Shown: positions 33,143 to 40,672, numbered from the stretch's first letter. The stretch: 64,000 nt of DNA from Photorhabdus khanii NC19 (GCF_000517265.1 NZ_AYSJ01000014.1:1-64000), one strand, 5' to 3'. Program-made: numbers and translations. Notes: a model not told the origin generated them from the letters alone.

Positions 33143-34093
33143 ATGAAGAGAAAAAATACACCAACGCCACATGACGCTGTTTTTAAACAGTTTTTAAGTC
33201 ATATTGATACTGCCAGAGACTTTTTGGAGATCCATTTGCCTGCGACATTACGGGCAGTTTGTGATCTGGATACACTGCGGTTGGAATCAGGGTCGTTTAT
33301 TGAAGGCAATTTGCGTGCGCATTATTCCGACATTTTGTATTCATTGAAAACAGCGCAGGGTGACGGATACGTATATTGCGTGATCGAACACCAGAGTTCC
33401 CCGGATAAGATGATGGCATTCCGGCTGATGCGATACAGTATTTCCGCAATGCAGCGGCATCTGGAACAGGGACATGAAAAATTGCCGCTAGTTATTCCGG
33501 TGTTGTTCTATCACGGGAAAATACAGCCGTATCCCTGGAGTACCCATTGGCTCGACTGTTTCGATGATCCGGCCTTGGCGGAGGAAATCTATTCCAATAA
33601 ATTCCCGCTGGTAGATGTGACGGTAATTCCTGATGATGCAATCCTGACGCACAAACGGGTCGCGCTACTGGAAATGGTGCAAAAGCATATCCGGCAGCGA
33701 GATATGGCAGAGTTGCTGCAAGAGTTGGTCATACTGCTGACGTATGATTACTATACGGATGAACAGCTAAAAAGCGTGCTAAACTACTTATTACAGGCGG
33801 GAGATACCGCCGATCCAGAGGGTTTTATCCGGCGACTGGCAGAACAGTCCCCGAAGTATGAGGAGGTACTGATGACAATAGCGCAGAAACTCGAGCAGAA
33901 AGGACGCCAGGAAGGACGTCAGGAAGGACGTCAGGAAGGACGTCAGGAAGGACGTCAGGAAGGATTGCAGGAAGGCGAAAAACGGGGGATCTTGAAAGTC
34001 GCGTGGGCGATGATCGACATGGGTATCGACCGTGAAACGAAAATGAAAACCACCGGGTTGAGCCAAAACGAACTTGAGCAAATGCGCCACTAA
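33143..34093 (+). CDS. Rpn-family recombination-promoting nuclease / YhgA-like putative transposase
   Basis: A 316-aa member of the Rpn/YhgA family with a PD-(D/E)XK nuclease fold. The N-terminus TPHDAVFKQFLSH is diagnostic. Likely catalytic residues are D63 in HYSDILY and E82-x-Q84 in CVIEHQSS. The C-terminal third contains five GRQE units and one GLQE from 12-bp repeats, followed by MGIDRETKMKTTGLSQNELEQM. Rpn proteins promote RecA-independent recombination in E. coli. No strong ribosome binding site is visible. Copies are common at the edges of accessory regions. Confidence 0.88.
   Translation: MKRKNTPTPHDAVFKQFLSHIDTARDFLEIHLPATLRAVCDLDTLRLESGSFIEGNLRAHYSDILYSLKTAQGDGYVYCVIEHQSSPDKMMAFRLMRYSISAMQRHLEQGHEKLPLVIPVLFYHGKIQPYPWSTHWLDCFDDPALAEEIYSNKFPLVDVTVIPDDAILTHKRVALLEMVQKHIRQRDMAELLQELVILLTYDYYTDEQLKSVLNYLLQAGDTADPEGFIRRLAEQSPKYEEVLMTIAQKLEQKGRQEGRQEGRQEGRQEGRQEGLQEGEKRGILKVAWAMIDMGIDRETKMKTTGLSQNELEQMRH
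33902..33973 (+). repeat. Six 12-bp tandem repeats inside the rpn gene
   Basis: Unit GGACGTCAGGAA; five near-identical copies (the first with one change) and a sixth, GGATTGCAGGAA. Copy-number change keeps the reading frame and alters only the length of the Gly-Arg-Gln-Glu stretch. Confidence 0.9.
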
Positions 34094-34150
34094 CTCGTAT
34101 TGAGAGCTCTTAATCAGCATTCAACGATTCGTGTTAAAAGAGGATCTTAC

Positions 34151-34172
34151 GGTGACTGTCAGAACAGTCACC
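34151..34172 (+). repeat. Perfect hairpin between rpn and its tail remnant
   Basis: GGTGACTGT and ACAGTCACC form a 9-bp stem with a CAGA loop, 57 bp after the rpn stop. No T-run follows. Confidence 0.5.
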
Positions 34173-34177
34173 AAAGT

Positions 34178-34279
34178 ATGAGTATCGACCGTGAAACGGC
34201 GATGAAAATTACTGGACTGAGCCAGAGTGAGCTTGAACACATGTCCGACAAATTTACTGTTGATACGTTATCGGCATAA
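34178..34279 (+). pseudogene. Remnant of a second Rpn gene (C-terminal 33 codons)
   Basis: The frame encodes MSIDRETAMKITGLSQSELE and ends shortly after. It aligns with the C-terminus of the intact gene just upstream (MGIDRETKMKTTGLSQNELE). It is a fossil of a duplicated Rpn gene whose body has been lost. From here to 34395 nothing else is recognised. Confidence 0.75.
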
Positions 34280-34394
34280 AAATGCGTGAGTCAATGCACG
34301 AAACGCATAGAAGCGGCACATTTACATTCCAAGCGATAAGACCGAGTCTGAATCTACGTGCTTCTGAAATCTCTGTTCTTAAGCAGAACTGAGG

Positions 34395-34506
34395 TTAATT
34401 AAATAAGCATTTTGTGGGTAAATTTTGGCAAGATTACTTTTTCTGACAACAGAATGATAAGAAGCCCGTTAAGCGGATTAACGCGCTTCTTAAAGATATA
34501 GAGAGA
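34395..34506 (+). repeat. Direct repeat, copy 1 (5' half of the dead yoeB)
   Basis: About 110 bp nearly identical to 37231-37343, including the same TGA. The two copies bracket the short fibre and lectin-fusion genes. Confidence 0.85.
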
Positions 34507-34653
34507 ACGCCATTCCGTGGTATTGGTAAATCTGAGCCATTGAAACATAATCTTACAGGTTATTGGTCACGTCGTATTACCGATAAGCATAGGCTAATCT
34601 ATAAAGTGGAAGGTGATCGATTGATTATTCTTTCTTGCCGGTATCATTATTAG
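34405..34653 (+). pseudogene. Inactivated yoeB-type mRNA interferase gene
   Basis: The frame from 34414 reads FWQDYFF, then an in-frame TGA, then QQNDKKPVKRINALLKDIER and on to SRRITDKHRLIY and SCRYHY before a TAG at 34651. This aligns through the end of E. coli YoeB (TPFEGKGKPEPLKHNLSGFW, SRRITEEHRLVY, CRYHY). The TGA replaces a Trp (YWQE in E. coli). The 5' end also appears shifted by one T, because ILWVN is in another frame. No yefM antitoxin gene is seen upstream. Confidence 0.85.
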
Positions 34654-34768
34654 TGGGGTAGTACTTCATATTTCTTGTCTGAAATTATTTGTAAATTTTT
34701 AAGAGTAAATAAAATCAGGATAATCCGCCAAATACTACTATTTATTTTACGGTAGTCATATGAGTAGG

Positions 34769-34792
34769 AAAAAATGCGCCCCGGAGGGCGCA
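34769..34792 (-). terminator. Terminator of the lectin-fusion transcript
   Basis: On the minus strand, TGCGCCC pairs with GGGCGCA around a 4-nt loop and is followed by six T residues. It lies 52 bp after the stop of the hemopexin-lectin gene and closes the minus-strand PVC island. Confidence 0.8.
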
Positions 34793-34843
34793 ATAATATT
34801 GATTTTATTTATTGATAGTGACATTTACCTAAGTATTTTTAGT

Positions 34844-35887
34844 TTATGTCAGAGGCCAATTCAAGAACACCACGCTATCATTGTAATGACTATTGTTACC
34901 ATTTTCAGCACCGATAATAGCGGTTCCCGGTTTTCCATCAAATATATTATCGAAATAACGAAGCTTGCATGGTTTGCCATCCCCCTCAATCTCAATACAG
35001 ACCTTGCCTGTACCTGATGTGTAGGCTTTAGTTGCCATTAGATTATTTTGTCCTTTACCGGTTAATGTATCTACCAGAAGATCGTCAATATATACTTTTA
35101 CAGTTTGCGGAATATTTTTATTAGCGTAGGCTGTCAGGCCAAATCTAATACTTTGAGGTAACTTGAAACAATGTTTACCCGTGTCATTAGTACCACATGT
35201 TCCATTACAGACTTTACTATTGCCTGCATTATTGTCTCGGTGGCTGCCTAATAAATCGGTATCGACCGATACTGCCGATTGAATATTTTTGAAGGTTAAC
35301 CCTCTCCAACCCTCATTATCGCTGGAGATGATGATTGGCCCGGCATCAAGTGCATTCAAATTTGGGTCGAACCGAATAAAAGAATCACCTTTGAAAAAAT
35401 AAATAAAATTTCCATCGATATCTGGCCATGAAATAACAGCACCCAGATTGCTACTAAATGCTGTATATTTCCCGGTCATTCCCCACCGATCTGAAATAGT
35501 GTTGGTCTTAATTGTGTGTAAATCGATGGTGTAATCTACACAATGTTCACCTTTAAAGAAACAGACGGTGTTTGTGGTCAATTCTATGGCTGCATCTATT
35601 CCATTTTCCAGTTCTGTTCCTTTTAATCCAGGCCACCCATCTATAATGAAGTTCGGTCCATCAACGACCTGTGCTTTCGCGATATCGAATTTAAGATATA
35701 GTGAACCTTTAAAAAAATATAAAAAACCATTTAAATTAATAATATCGTCAATATATCTTTGAAACCCGGCAGGCAGATTGGGCCAATCTTTACTGATGGG
35801 TTGGGGGTAACTAATGTATGTATTTAAACATTGATTATTGAATTTAATGTTTTCTTCATTCAGGAAGAAATAACTAGATATATTCAT
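34844..35887 (-). CDS. Hemopexin-repeat (photopexin-like) protein fused to a LecB/PA-IIL-type lectin domain
   Basis: A 347-aa protein starting at MNISSYFFLN, supported by AAAGGA; a longer frame adds 19 residues without such a site. Residues about 40-210 carry hemopexin-like repeats (GFLYFFKGSLYLKFD, TVCFFKGEHCVDY, FIYFFKGDSFIRFD), the photopexin type. Residues about 239-347 match the Pseudomonas LecB fold: RFGLTAYAN and HYNDSVVFLNWPL align with RFGVTAFAN and DYNDAVVVINWPL. LecB calcium ligands N21, E95, N103 and D104 are kept (N256, E328, N336, D337), but D99 and D101 are N332 and H334, and the terminal Gly is Thr. There is no signal peptide. It follows the short fibre gene by 62 bp. Confidence 0.8.
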   Translation of the reverse strand: MNISSYFFLNEENIKFNNQCLNTYISYPQPISKDWPNLPAGFQRYIDDIINLNGFLYFFKGSLYLKFDIAKAQVVDGPNFIIDGWPGLKGTELENGIDAAIELTTNTVCFFKGEHCVDYTIDLHTIKTNTISDRWGMTGKYTAFSSNLGAVISWPDIDGNFIYFFKGDSFIRFDPNLNALDAGPIIISSDNEGWRGLTFKNIQSAVSVDTDLLGSHRDNNAGNSKVCNGTCGTNDTGKHCFKLPQSIRFGLTAYANKNIPQTVKVYIDDLLVDTLTGKGQNNLMATKAYTSGTGKVCIEIEGDGKPCKLRYFDNIFDGKPGTAIIGAENGNNSHYNDSVVFLNWPLT

Positions 35888-35949
35888 TGTTATATATCCT
35901 TTGTGGTTAGAAAATGAGAGATAATTTAAATCTTTTTGGTACAACGGAA

Positions 35950-36735
35950 TTAAAGTTTCATAATAAAAGCTAATAAATAATAAGGTGGAATTATATCAAC
36001 GTTATGATTGTGGTAAGGGGACGATGCTGTTGCCGAATGATTATGTCCTTGTCCTCCTCCTGTGTTTGATGTATATGCGTAATAAGGAGCGTCGTAAGCA
36101 GCCATTACTGTGTCAGATTGATTAAGTATTTGTTTCATATTAGTGCCACCAGGGTAATTATAACCATATTTCATTCCATTATAATTCACATAAGCCATCC
36201 CCCCAATATGTTTATGACTAGGTATTTGTGCTTCTGTTAATGCTGTATTTCCCACAGTAACATTTACCGAAACTGTAGTTGATGTTGTATTTTTGAAAAA
36301 GTTCTTTCCGGTGCCACTACCATTGGCTTTACTACTGCTTTGCCCTGTTTCAGAGATAGTTTCCCCGCACATGACAAAACGACTTCTTAAATCTGGGGTT
36401 CCATTATTACCATCACAAAAAGCCCAGCCTGTAGGAGCATGAGTACCGGAGAACATCATAATCATTCCTTTTGGCAGTACATTATTGGGATCAATACTGA
36501 TACCGTTACTGTCTACTTTAATACCATTACCCGCTTTTACATTTAGTCCATCTTTATCTGCTTTTAAGCCGCCATCCGGGTTAATTTTTATTGCCTGTGT
36601 ATACTCATCACCCGGTTTTAGCGCTGAATTTGGGTTATTAGTCCGACCGGGCGTTTTACCAACTATATGGCGATCCATAGTATTGGTATTCTCTGTGTTG
36701 GATTCTGAAGTGGACCGGTTATATTTTTTTTCCAT
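35950..36735 (-). CDS. Short tail-fibre / collar-domain protein related to Pvc13
   Basis: A 261-aa protein beginning MEKKYNRSTSESNTENT, like Pvc13 (MEKEYNLSTSQSNTENT). It keeps GGLKADKDGLNVKAGNGIKV fibre repeats and a C-terminal phage collar domain (APTGWAFCDGNNGTPDLRSR; end PPYYLLAFIMKL). It lacks the segment ALKNRFKEGSIPLQTDYSD found near the N-terminus of Pvc13, which I suspect anchors the fibre. The ATG was chosen for AAGGTG upstream; a GTG three codons earlier overlaps that site. Its 5' region joins pvc12-13 intergenic sequence to a PVC leader, suggesting a collapsed unit. Confidence 0.75.
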   Translation of the reverse strand: MEKKYNRSTSESNTENTNTMDRHIVGKTPGRTNNPNSALKPGDEYTQAIKINPDGGLKADKDGLNVKAGNGIKVDSNGISIDPNNVLPKGMIMMFSGTHAPTGWAFCDGNNGTPDLRSRFVMCGETISETGQSSSKANGSGTGKNFFKNTTSTTVSVNVTVGNTALTEAQIPSHKHIGGMAYVNYNGMKYGYNYPGGTNMKQILNQSDTVMAAYDAPYYAYTSNTGGGQGHNHSATASSPYHNHNVDIIPPYYLLAFIMKL

Positions 36736-36792
36736 TTTTATCACCTTGTATATGATATTGAGTTGTTTTGTTCAACAATGAAATTGATGATT

Positions 36793-37018
36793 TTTTCCTT
36801 TATTTACTATTTACATTTAAGATATAAAAAACGTTTATTACTTTGTTTTCATTAGTTTTGATTCAAGGGTATAGCTACCGCAATAACATGATTTATAGAT
36901 GTTATTATTTATATTTAAAAATTTATCCAATGGTTATTTAAATAATTCTCTGTGAAACAAAATAATTATGGGAGATGAATTTTTAGACGCAACATCAATT
37001 AATAATAGTGACTGTTAA
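36793..37018 (-). repeat. Second copy of the PVC operon leader, upstream of the short fibre gene
   Basis: Aligns along its length with 62219-62447 upstream of pvc1 (shared landmarks TTTACATTT, GGGTATAGCTACCGCAATAA, GGTTATTTAAAT-like, AACAAAATAATTAT, ATCAATTAATAAT). It includes the ops core. The stretch 37019-37230 beyond it is AT-rich with no gene seen. Confidence 0.8.
36874..36881 (-). promoter_or_regulatory. ops-like core (RfaH recruitment), leader copy 2
   Basis: GCGGTAGC on the minus strand, 139 bp upstream of the short fibre start, within TTGCGGTAGCTATACC. Same sequence as the site upstream of pvc1. Confidence 0.55.
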
Positions 37019-37230
37019 ATGTTTAGTGGGTTGTTTATATTAATAAATAAAACAGTTATAGTTTGGAGAATAATTCTAGATTATTTTTTTGCAATATTTG
37101 AATGAAATATCTATGGAGATAGAAATAGAGGGCAGTGGAATTTATTATTTATTTGCTACATTTACCAGCTAATGCTAAATATTTACTTAAATCATTAGAG
37201 CAGGTAAGTGGCGGAAATTTTCAGGGAAGA

Positions 37231-37343
37231 TAATTAAATAAATAAGCGTTTTGTGGGTAAATTCTGGCAAGATTACCTTTTCTGACAACAGAATGATAAG
37301 AAGCCCGTTAAGCAGATTAACGCGCTCCTTAAAAATATAGAAA
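37231..37343 (+). repeat. Direct repeat, copy 2 (fragment of the dead yoeB)
   Basis: Repeats 34395-34506 with few changes and the same TGA (FWQDYLF then stop, then QQNDKKPVKQINALLKNIE). It ends abruptly just before the stop of the deaminase gene, so only the 5' half of yoeB is present. Confidence 0.85.
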
Positions 37344-37369
37344 GTGAATCATCTATTTAAATTACAGGC

Positions 37370-38311
37370 TTATACTGGTGATTCTTTTGTCTTATAATTC
37401 TCAGATATTGTTGATGAAAAATGACTTCCCGCACTTTCTACCTTACCAGTAACAACATTGACTGGTGCCGATAATATTCCGGAGCAATTATGGCAAGCAG
37501 CAAAATCACTTCCAGCTTGTCTTGTTGTCAGTCGTTGAGTAAAAATAGATGATTCCAGCATATCCCGCATATATTCGCCTATTTTTCGACTTCCAATAGC
37601 TTTCCCTTCCCGTTCATCATTTAAAGTTAATAAATGGTTAAGGGCTTGTACCTCTGCATGCAAACCAGCAATACCAGCCATCGTGGGTAATACACCTGCA
37701 TTATTAATCATGTGCTGTTTAATTAAGGATTCAATTATTGGATGTAAAGAATTTCCTGCTTTCTCATACATATCCTTTATCCCTGAAATAAAGGATGTAG
37801 AGTCAGTGATTATATATGCTATAGATTCATCTGTTGGTTGAATTTCCGTTTGTCCTTGTCCATTTTTCTTTATTAATTCTTTATGGTGTTTAACTAATTT
37901 AATACCAGGAAATAGTTTTCTTTCAGCTAAATTTCTATCATTATCCTTAAGATTGACAAATTCATCATCATAATCATCATTGTGTACATATCCTGCATGG
38001 GCAGCGAAATTATCTAAAGATTTTTTTGAATAAATAAAACTTCCACCAGGAGCACCATTCGCTTTTAAACCAGATACAGAAAAATTACGTTGCTTTGTTG
38101 CAGATTTTTGCTGACCAAATTGTCTTGAAGAGTCGAGGATTAATTGTGTCTTTGCACTAAAATCAGATAATTTAGGTGTTTTTTTCTTATAAGCAGACAT
38201 GATTGCTCTAGAATCAGGAATATCCAGATGTAATGCATCTAATAACGTTGCATCTGAAGTTTTTTTTTCGCAAGATTTGCGTATTTCTTTACAAATATCA
38301 TTTTTGTACAT
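37370..38311 (-). CDS. Putative PVC payload: YwqJ-like deaminase
   Basis: A 313-aa protein. The C-terminal third has the deaminase-superfamily zinc motif: H218-A-E220 in GLHAEVQALNHLL and C273-x2-C276 in ACHNCSGIL, as in YwqJ-type toxin deaminases. The substrate (nucleic acid or nucleotide) cannot be told. The N-terminus MYKNDICKEIRKSCEKK differs from the leaders of the other payloads. The start has GGGGAA upstream, and part of that upstream sequence is a pvc15 scar, so the gene probably belonged to a lost PVC unit and its 5' end may be altered. There is no immunity gene, as expected for a eukaryote-directed toxin. Confidence 0.65.
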   Translation of the reverse strand: MYKNDICKEIRKSCEKKTSDATLLDALHLDIPDSRAIMSAYKKKTPKLSDFSAKTQLILDSSRQFGQQKSATKQRNFSVSGLKANGAPGGSFIYSKKSLDNFAAHAGYVHNDDYDDEFVNLKDNDRNLAERKLFPGIKLVKHHKELIKKNGQGQTEIQPTDESIAYIITDSTSFISGIKDMYEKAGNSLHPIIESLIKQHMINNAGVLPTMAGIAGLHAEVQALNHLLTLNDEREGKAIGSRKIGEYMRDMLESSIFTQRLTTRQAGSDFAACHNCSGILSAPVNVVTGKVESAGSHFSSTISENYKTKESPV

Positions 38312-38320
38312 TATAATTCC

Positions 38321-38432
38321 CCAGCCGTTGTAATAAACTTCAATATTGGCATGTCTGTCTTGGGCGTCTTTGGTTTCACTGCGTTTGCCGAGAAATATCT
38401 AGCCCGGAAACGCGGTTAAAGGGGATTCGCTC
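38321..38432 (-). pseudogene. pvc1-pvc15 junction scar of a deleted PVC unit
   Basis: 38321-38390 repeats part of pvc15 (CCAGCCGTTGTAATAAA, then GTGTCTGTCTTGGGC-like and TTTGGTTTCACTGCGTTTGC; intact copy about 42978-43053) with a 7-bp gap. It is joined directly to 38391-38432, which repeats part of pvc1 (GAGAAATATCTAGCCCGGAA; intact copy about 62096-62131). Strand and order are those expected if everything between pvc1 and pvc15 were deleted. Sequence 38433-38512 is unassigned. Confidence 0.75.
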
Positions 38433-38512
38433 CCTTGCCGTCGCGATGCATCTTGAAATCTATAGGGTATAAAAGTGGTGATTATATATCTACCCATTTA
38501 TTTTTCCGCTTT

Positions 38513-39424
38513 TTAGATGATAGGAAGTGTGGGGGCCTTATCTCGGGTAAATATAATCTGGTGTTTAAAGTTAAATTTTTTCCTCATTTTATTTAAATGT
38601 TCCTGCATAGGATTAATACTGAGGTGAGCATCCCCTATGGAGACAACAAATGTATGATTTTCATTTTCAGCGGCATGTTTTGCAATTTTTTCTGCTAACG
38701 TTGGATTGACATATTCATCACGCCATCTACCCGAAGTGAAACGCATCATTTCTAGAGCGATTTTATCTAATTCCTTGTTACTTCCAGCTTTCGCCATAAT
38801 TTCAAGAAATTCATTACTTAATTGCTTAAAATTGGGTAAAAAATGCTGAATAGCAGTCGTATGTAATTCATAAAAGGAGGAAATATCTTTTTCTGTTAAT
38901 TTCTCTGGTTCACTTATTGATTTTGCCGATAGCTCAAACATCTCTTTCATGGCATTGGATAGCTCTGAATCCTCCCATCCAACAATTCCAGCTCGCCTAT
39001 TTTTATTCATAAACCAGCTTGGTTTTGCCATAAATTCTTTTGGTGTATACTCCGATCTATTTTTGTTTATCTGTTCATCTGTTGCCTCAATATAAAGTTG
39101 AAGTGTACCAGCATCAAAACTGCTATTAACATCAGGTATATTTTTTGCGTATTGAAAGGGTGGTTTATTATGACCATCACCAGCAATAATAATTTTAGGC
39201 TGTTTATTTGAGAATATTTCTTTCATTCTTTCTGTAGTCAGTTCCACCTCTTTATCACCTTCATAAGTAAACCATTTTTTATGATGATCGGCAGGTGTGA
39301 CGGAGTTAGAGTTTTTCTCCAGTTCTAATTCCAATGGATTGCTATCATGATGAGTTGCGTTATTTGACTGTAATTGGCGTTTTTTTTGCTTTTGCTGTGC
39401 TTTTTCGCTGTATTCGTGTTCCAT
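38513..39424 (-). CDS. Probable PVC payload with Tiki/TraB/ChaN-like fold
   Basis: A 303-aa protein beginning MEHEYSEKAQQKQKK, a basic disordered leader like the Cif payload. I do not recognise a close homologue, but four spaced motifs resemble the Tiki/TraB/EreA-ChaN superfamily: IIIAGDGH (78-85), LYIEA (110-114), SGRWRDEY (231-238) and VVSIGDAHL (260-268). Some members of that superfamily are proteases (Tiki, the Ras/Rap1-specific RRSP). Catalysis here is inference only. The ATG is preceded by AGGTGATAAT, the same translation signal as the ADP-ribosyltransferase gene upstream of the PVC. Confidence 0.5.
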   Translation of the reverse strand: MEHEYSEKAQQKQKKRQLQSNNATHHDSNPLELELEKNSNSVTPADHHKKWFTYEGDKEVELTTERMKEIFSNKQPKIIIAGDGHNKPPFQYAKNIPDVNSSFDAGTLQLYIEATDEQINKNRSEYTPKEFMAKPSWFMNKNRRAGIVGWEDSELSNAMKEMFELSAKSISEPEKLTEKDISSFYELHTTAIQHFLPNFKQLSNEFLEIMAKAGSNKELDKIALEMMRFTSGRWRDEYVNPTLAEKIAKHAAENENHTFVVSIGDAHLSINPMQEHLNKMRKKFNFKHQIIFTRDKAPTLPII

Positions 39425-39428
39425 ATTA

Positions 39429-39575
39429 TCACCTGTTAGGTTGATATAAGAAATATATTGAAGATGGTAGATTTACATAATAATCTTTAGGCAGTTGATT
39501 ATAAGCTAAAAGTCGTTGTGAATTACCTTTTAGCCAAGATTTATCAGTTTTTTCTTGGTTTTTATATGTAGGCAT
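39429..39575 (-). CDS. 48-codon orphan carrying a Pnf-type payload leader
   Basis: Encodes MPTYKNQEKTDKSWLKGNSQ and 28 more residues. The first ten residues, and the upstream AAGGAG site with TTAATATATTAAGGAG, are the same as for the adjacent Pnf gene. The rest (RLLAYNQLPKDYYVNLPSS) is unknown. It ends 5 bp before the next start codon. It is likely a truncated effector gene that left its leader, or a small peptide expressed with the payloads. Confidence 0.5.
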   Translation of the reverse strand: MPTYKNQEKTDKSWLKGNSQRLLAYNQLPKDYYVNLPSSIYFLYQPNR

Positions 39576-39664
39576 AATTTCTCCTTAATATATTAGGTAA
39601 AAGTTTGTTTATATAAAATTATCAATTGGTGGAAATTAGATGAGATAATAATAACCTCTGATGG

Positions 39665-40672
39665 TTATAACAACCGTTTTTTGAGTGAATTGATAACTTT
39701 AATGGCATTGCCTTTCTTGTTTGATGGAACAATAGCATCTTCCGACAATACCTTGACGTTTATTTTTCCTTTATCGTTAGCCAGTAGCGCATAGCTGTAG
39801 CCAACCCTGCCAAGATAGGGTTCTGTAGGCTTGCTTTCGTCATAGTTAAAAACGCTGACATTTTCTGTTTCTGCTGGATTGTTAATTTCAACTCCCTTTT
39901 TTCCCATATAGGTAATAACACTCTGATCATATGTTGCAAAAACATTGATTAAATCGTTGTTATGTTCGCTAACCGTAATGGGTTCGCTGTTCGGCAAAAG
40001 GGCTTTATGGCTTTGATGGGTAGTGGTAACGCCTTGCCGACCTGTTTTCCATTCATCATCACCGGGTTTCTGCCCTGTATGATAGGCAAAGAAATAGTTA
40101 CCCTTCACGGCATATATCATGGTACAACCGCTCAGCGCGCCGGATGTGACAATGACCGGATATCCGGGCTGAATATCTTTTAAATCAATTCTTATTCCTA
40201 CGGTTCCCGATGCGCCATTAGCTACATTAATACCGGTAATATTGGGATCCAACGTGTTTTTTCCCCAATGTATTCCTATTGTTCCTGAGCCCGATTCTGA
40301 AGATGTCACTTGGTCCCCATGGAATCCTGTAATCACATCATGAAAAGAGTTTTCCTCATTTCTTAAGGATACCGCATGTGCAAGCTCTTGGTTGCTGTCA
40401 TAACGATGAGCGGTAACTTTTACGTTGATAGGTGTATTACCGCTACCTACTAATAACCCTTTATTCTCCAGTGGGGAAATATGCCCTTTGTTAATTTTTC
40501 TATCCGCAAGAAATTGTTTTAATCCTTTTATTTGCCTGTCTGTATGGCCTTTTTTATCTTGCTGGAGAGTCAGGGATTCATTGGGTAGTTGGCTGTCCTC
40601 ATCTGAATCATTTTTTTGCCATTTATTCTTGTTAGTTTTACTGGTTTTTTCTTGGTTTTTATATGTAGGCAT
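39665..40672 (-). CDS. pnf: PVC payload Pnf: CNF1-like Rho-GTPase glutamine deamidase
   Basis: A 335-aa protein whose C-terminal domain (about residues 75-335) matches the catalytic domain of cytotoxic necrotizing factor 1. C183 in SGALSGCTMIYA and H198 in FFAYHTG are 15 residues apart, the same spacing as C866 and H881 of CNF1. CNF-type enzymes deamidate a switch-II glutamine of Rho GTPases. The first 50 residues are hydrophilic and probably the PVC packaging leader. AAGGAG lies 7 nt before the ATG. Pnf is a known payload of PVCs in Photorhabdus. Confidence 0.88.
   Translation of the reverse strand: MPTYKNQEKTSKTNKNKWQKNDSDEDSQLPNESLTLQQDKKGHTDRQIKGLKQFLADRKINKGHISPLENKGLLVGSGNTPINVKVTAHRYDSNQELAHAVSLRNEENSFHDVITGFHGDQVTSSESGSGTIGIHWGKNTLDPNITGINVANGASGTVGIRIDLKDIQPGYPVIVTSGALSGCTMIYAVKGNYFFAYHTGQKPGDDEWKTGRQGVTTTHQSHKALLPNSEPITVSEHNNDLINVFATYDQSVITYMGKKGVEINNPAETENVSVFNYDESKPTEPYLGRVGYSYALLANDKGKINVKVLSEDAIVPSNKKGNAIKVINSLKKRLL

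Noticed and set aside
33902-33973. Short tandem repeats resembling a CRISPR-like array
   Set aside because: Units are 12 bp without spacers and encode in-frame GRQE within the Rpn protein.
33143-34093. Rpn gene as a true transposon with terminal repeats
   Set aside because: No inverted terminal repeats or target-site duplication are visible around it; treated as a nuclease gene only.
32930-34840. A phage-type attachment site or tRNA gene marking the island edge
   Set aside because: No tRNA fold or integrase gene was found; only the dispersed hairpin repeat is present.
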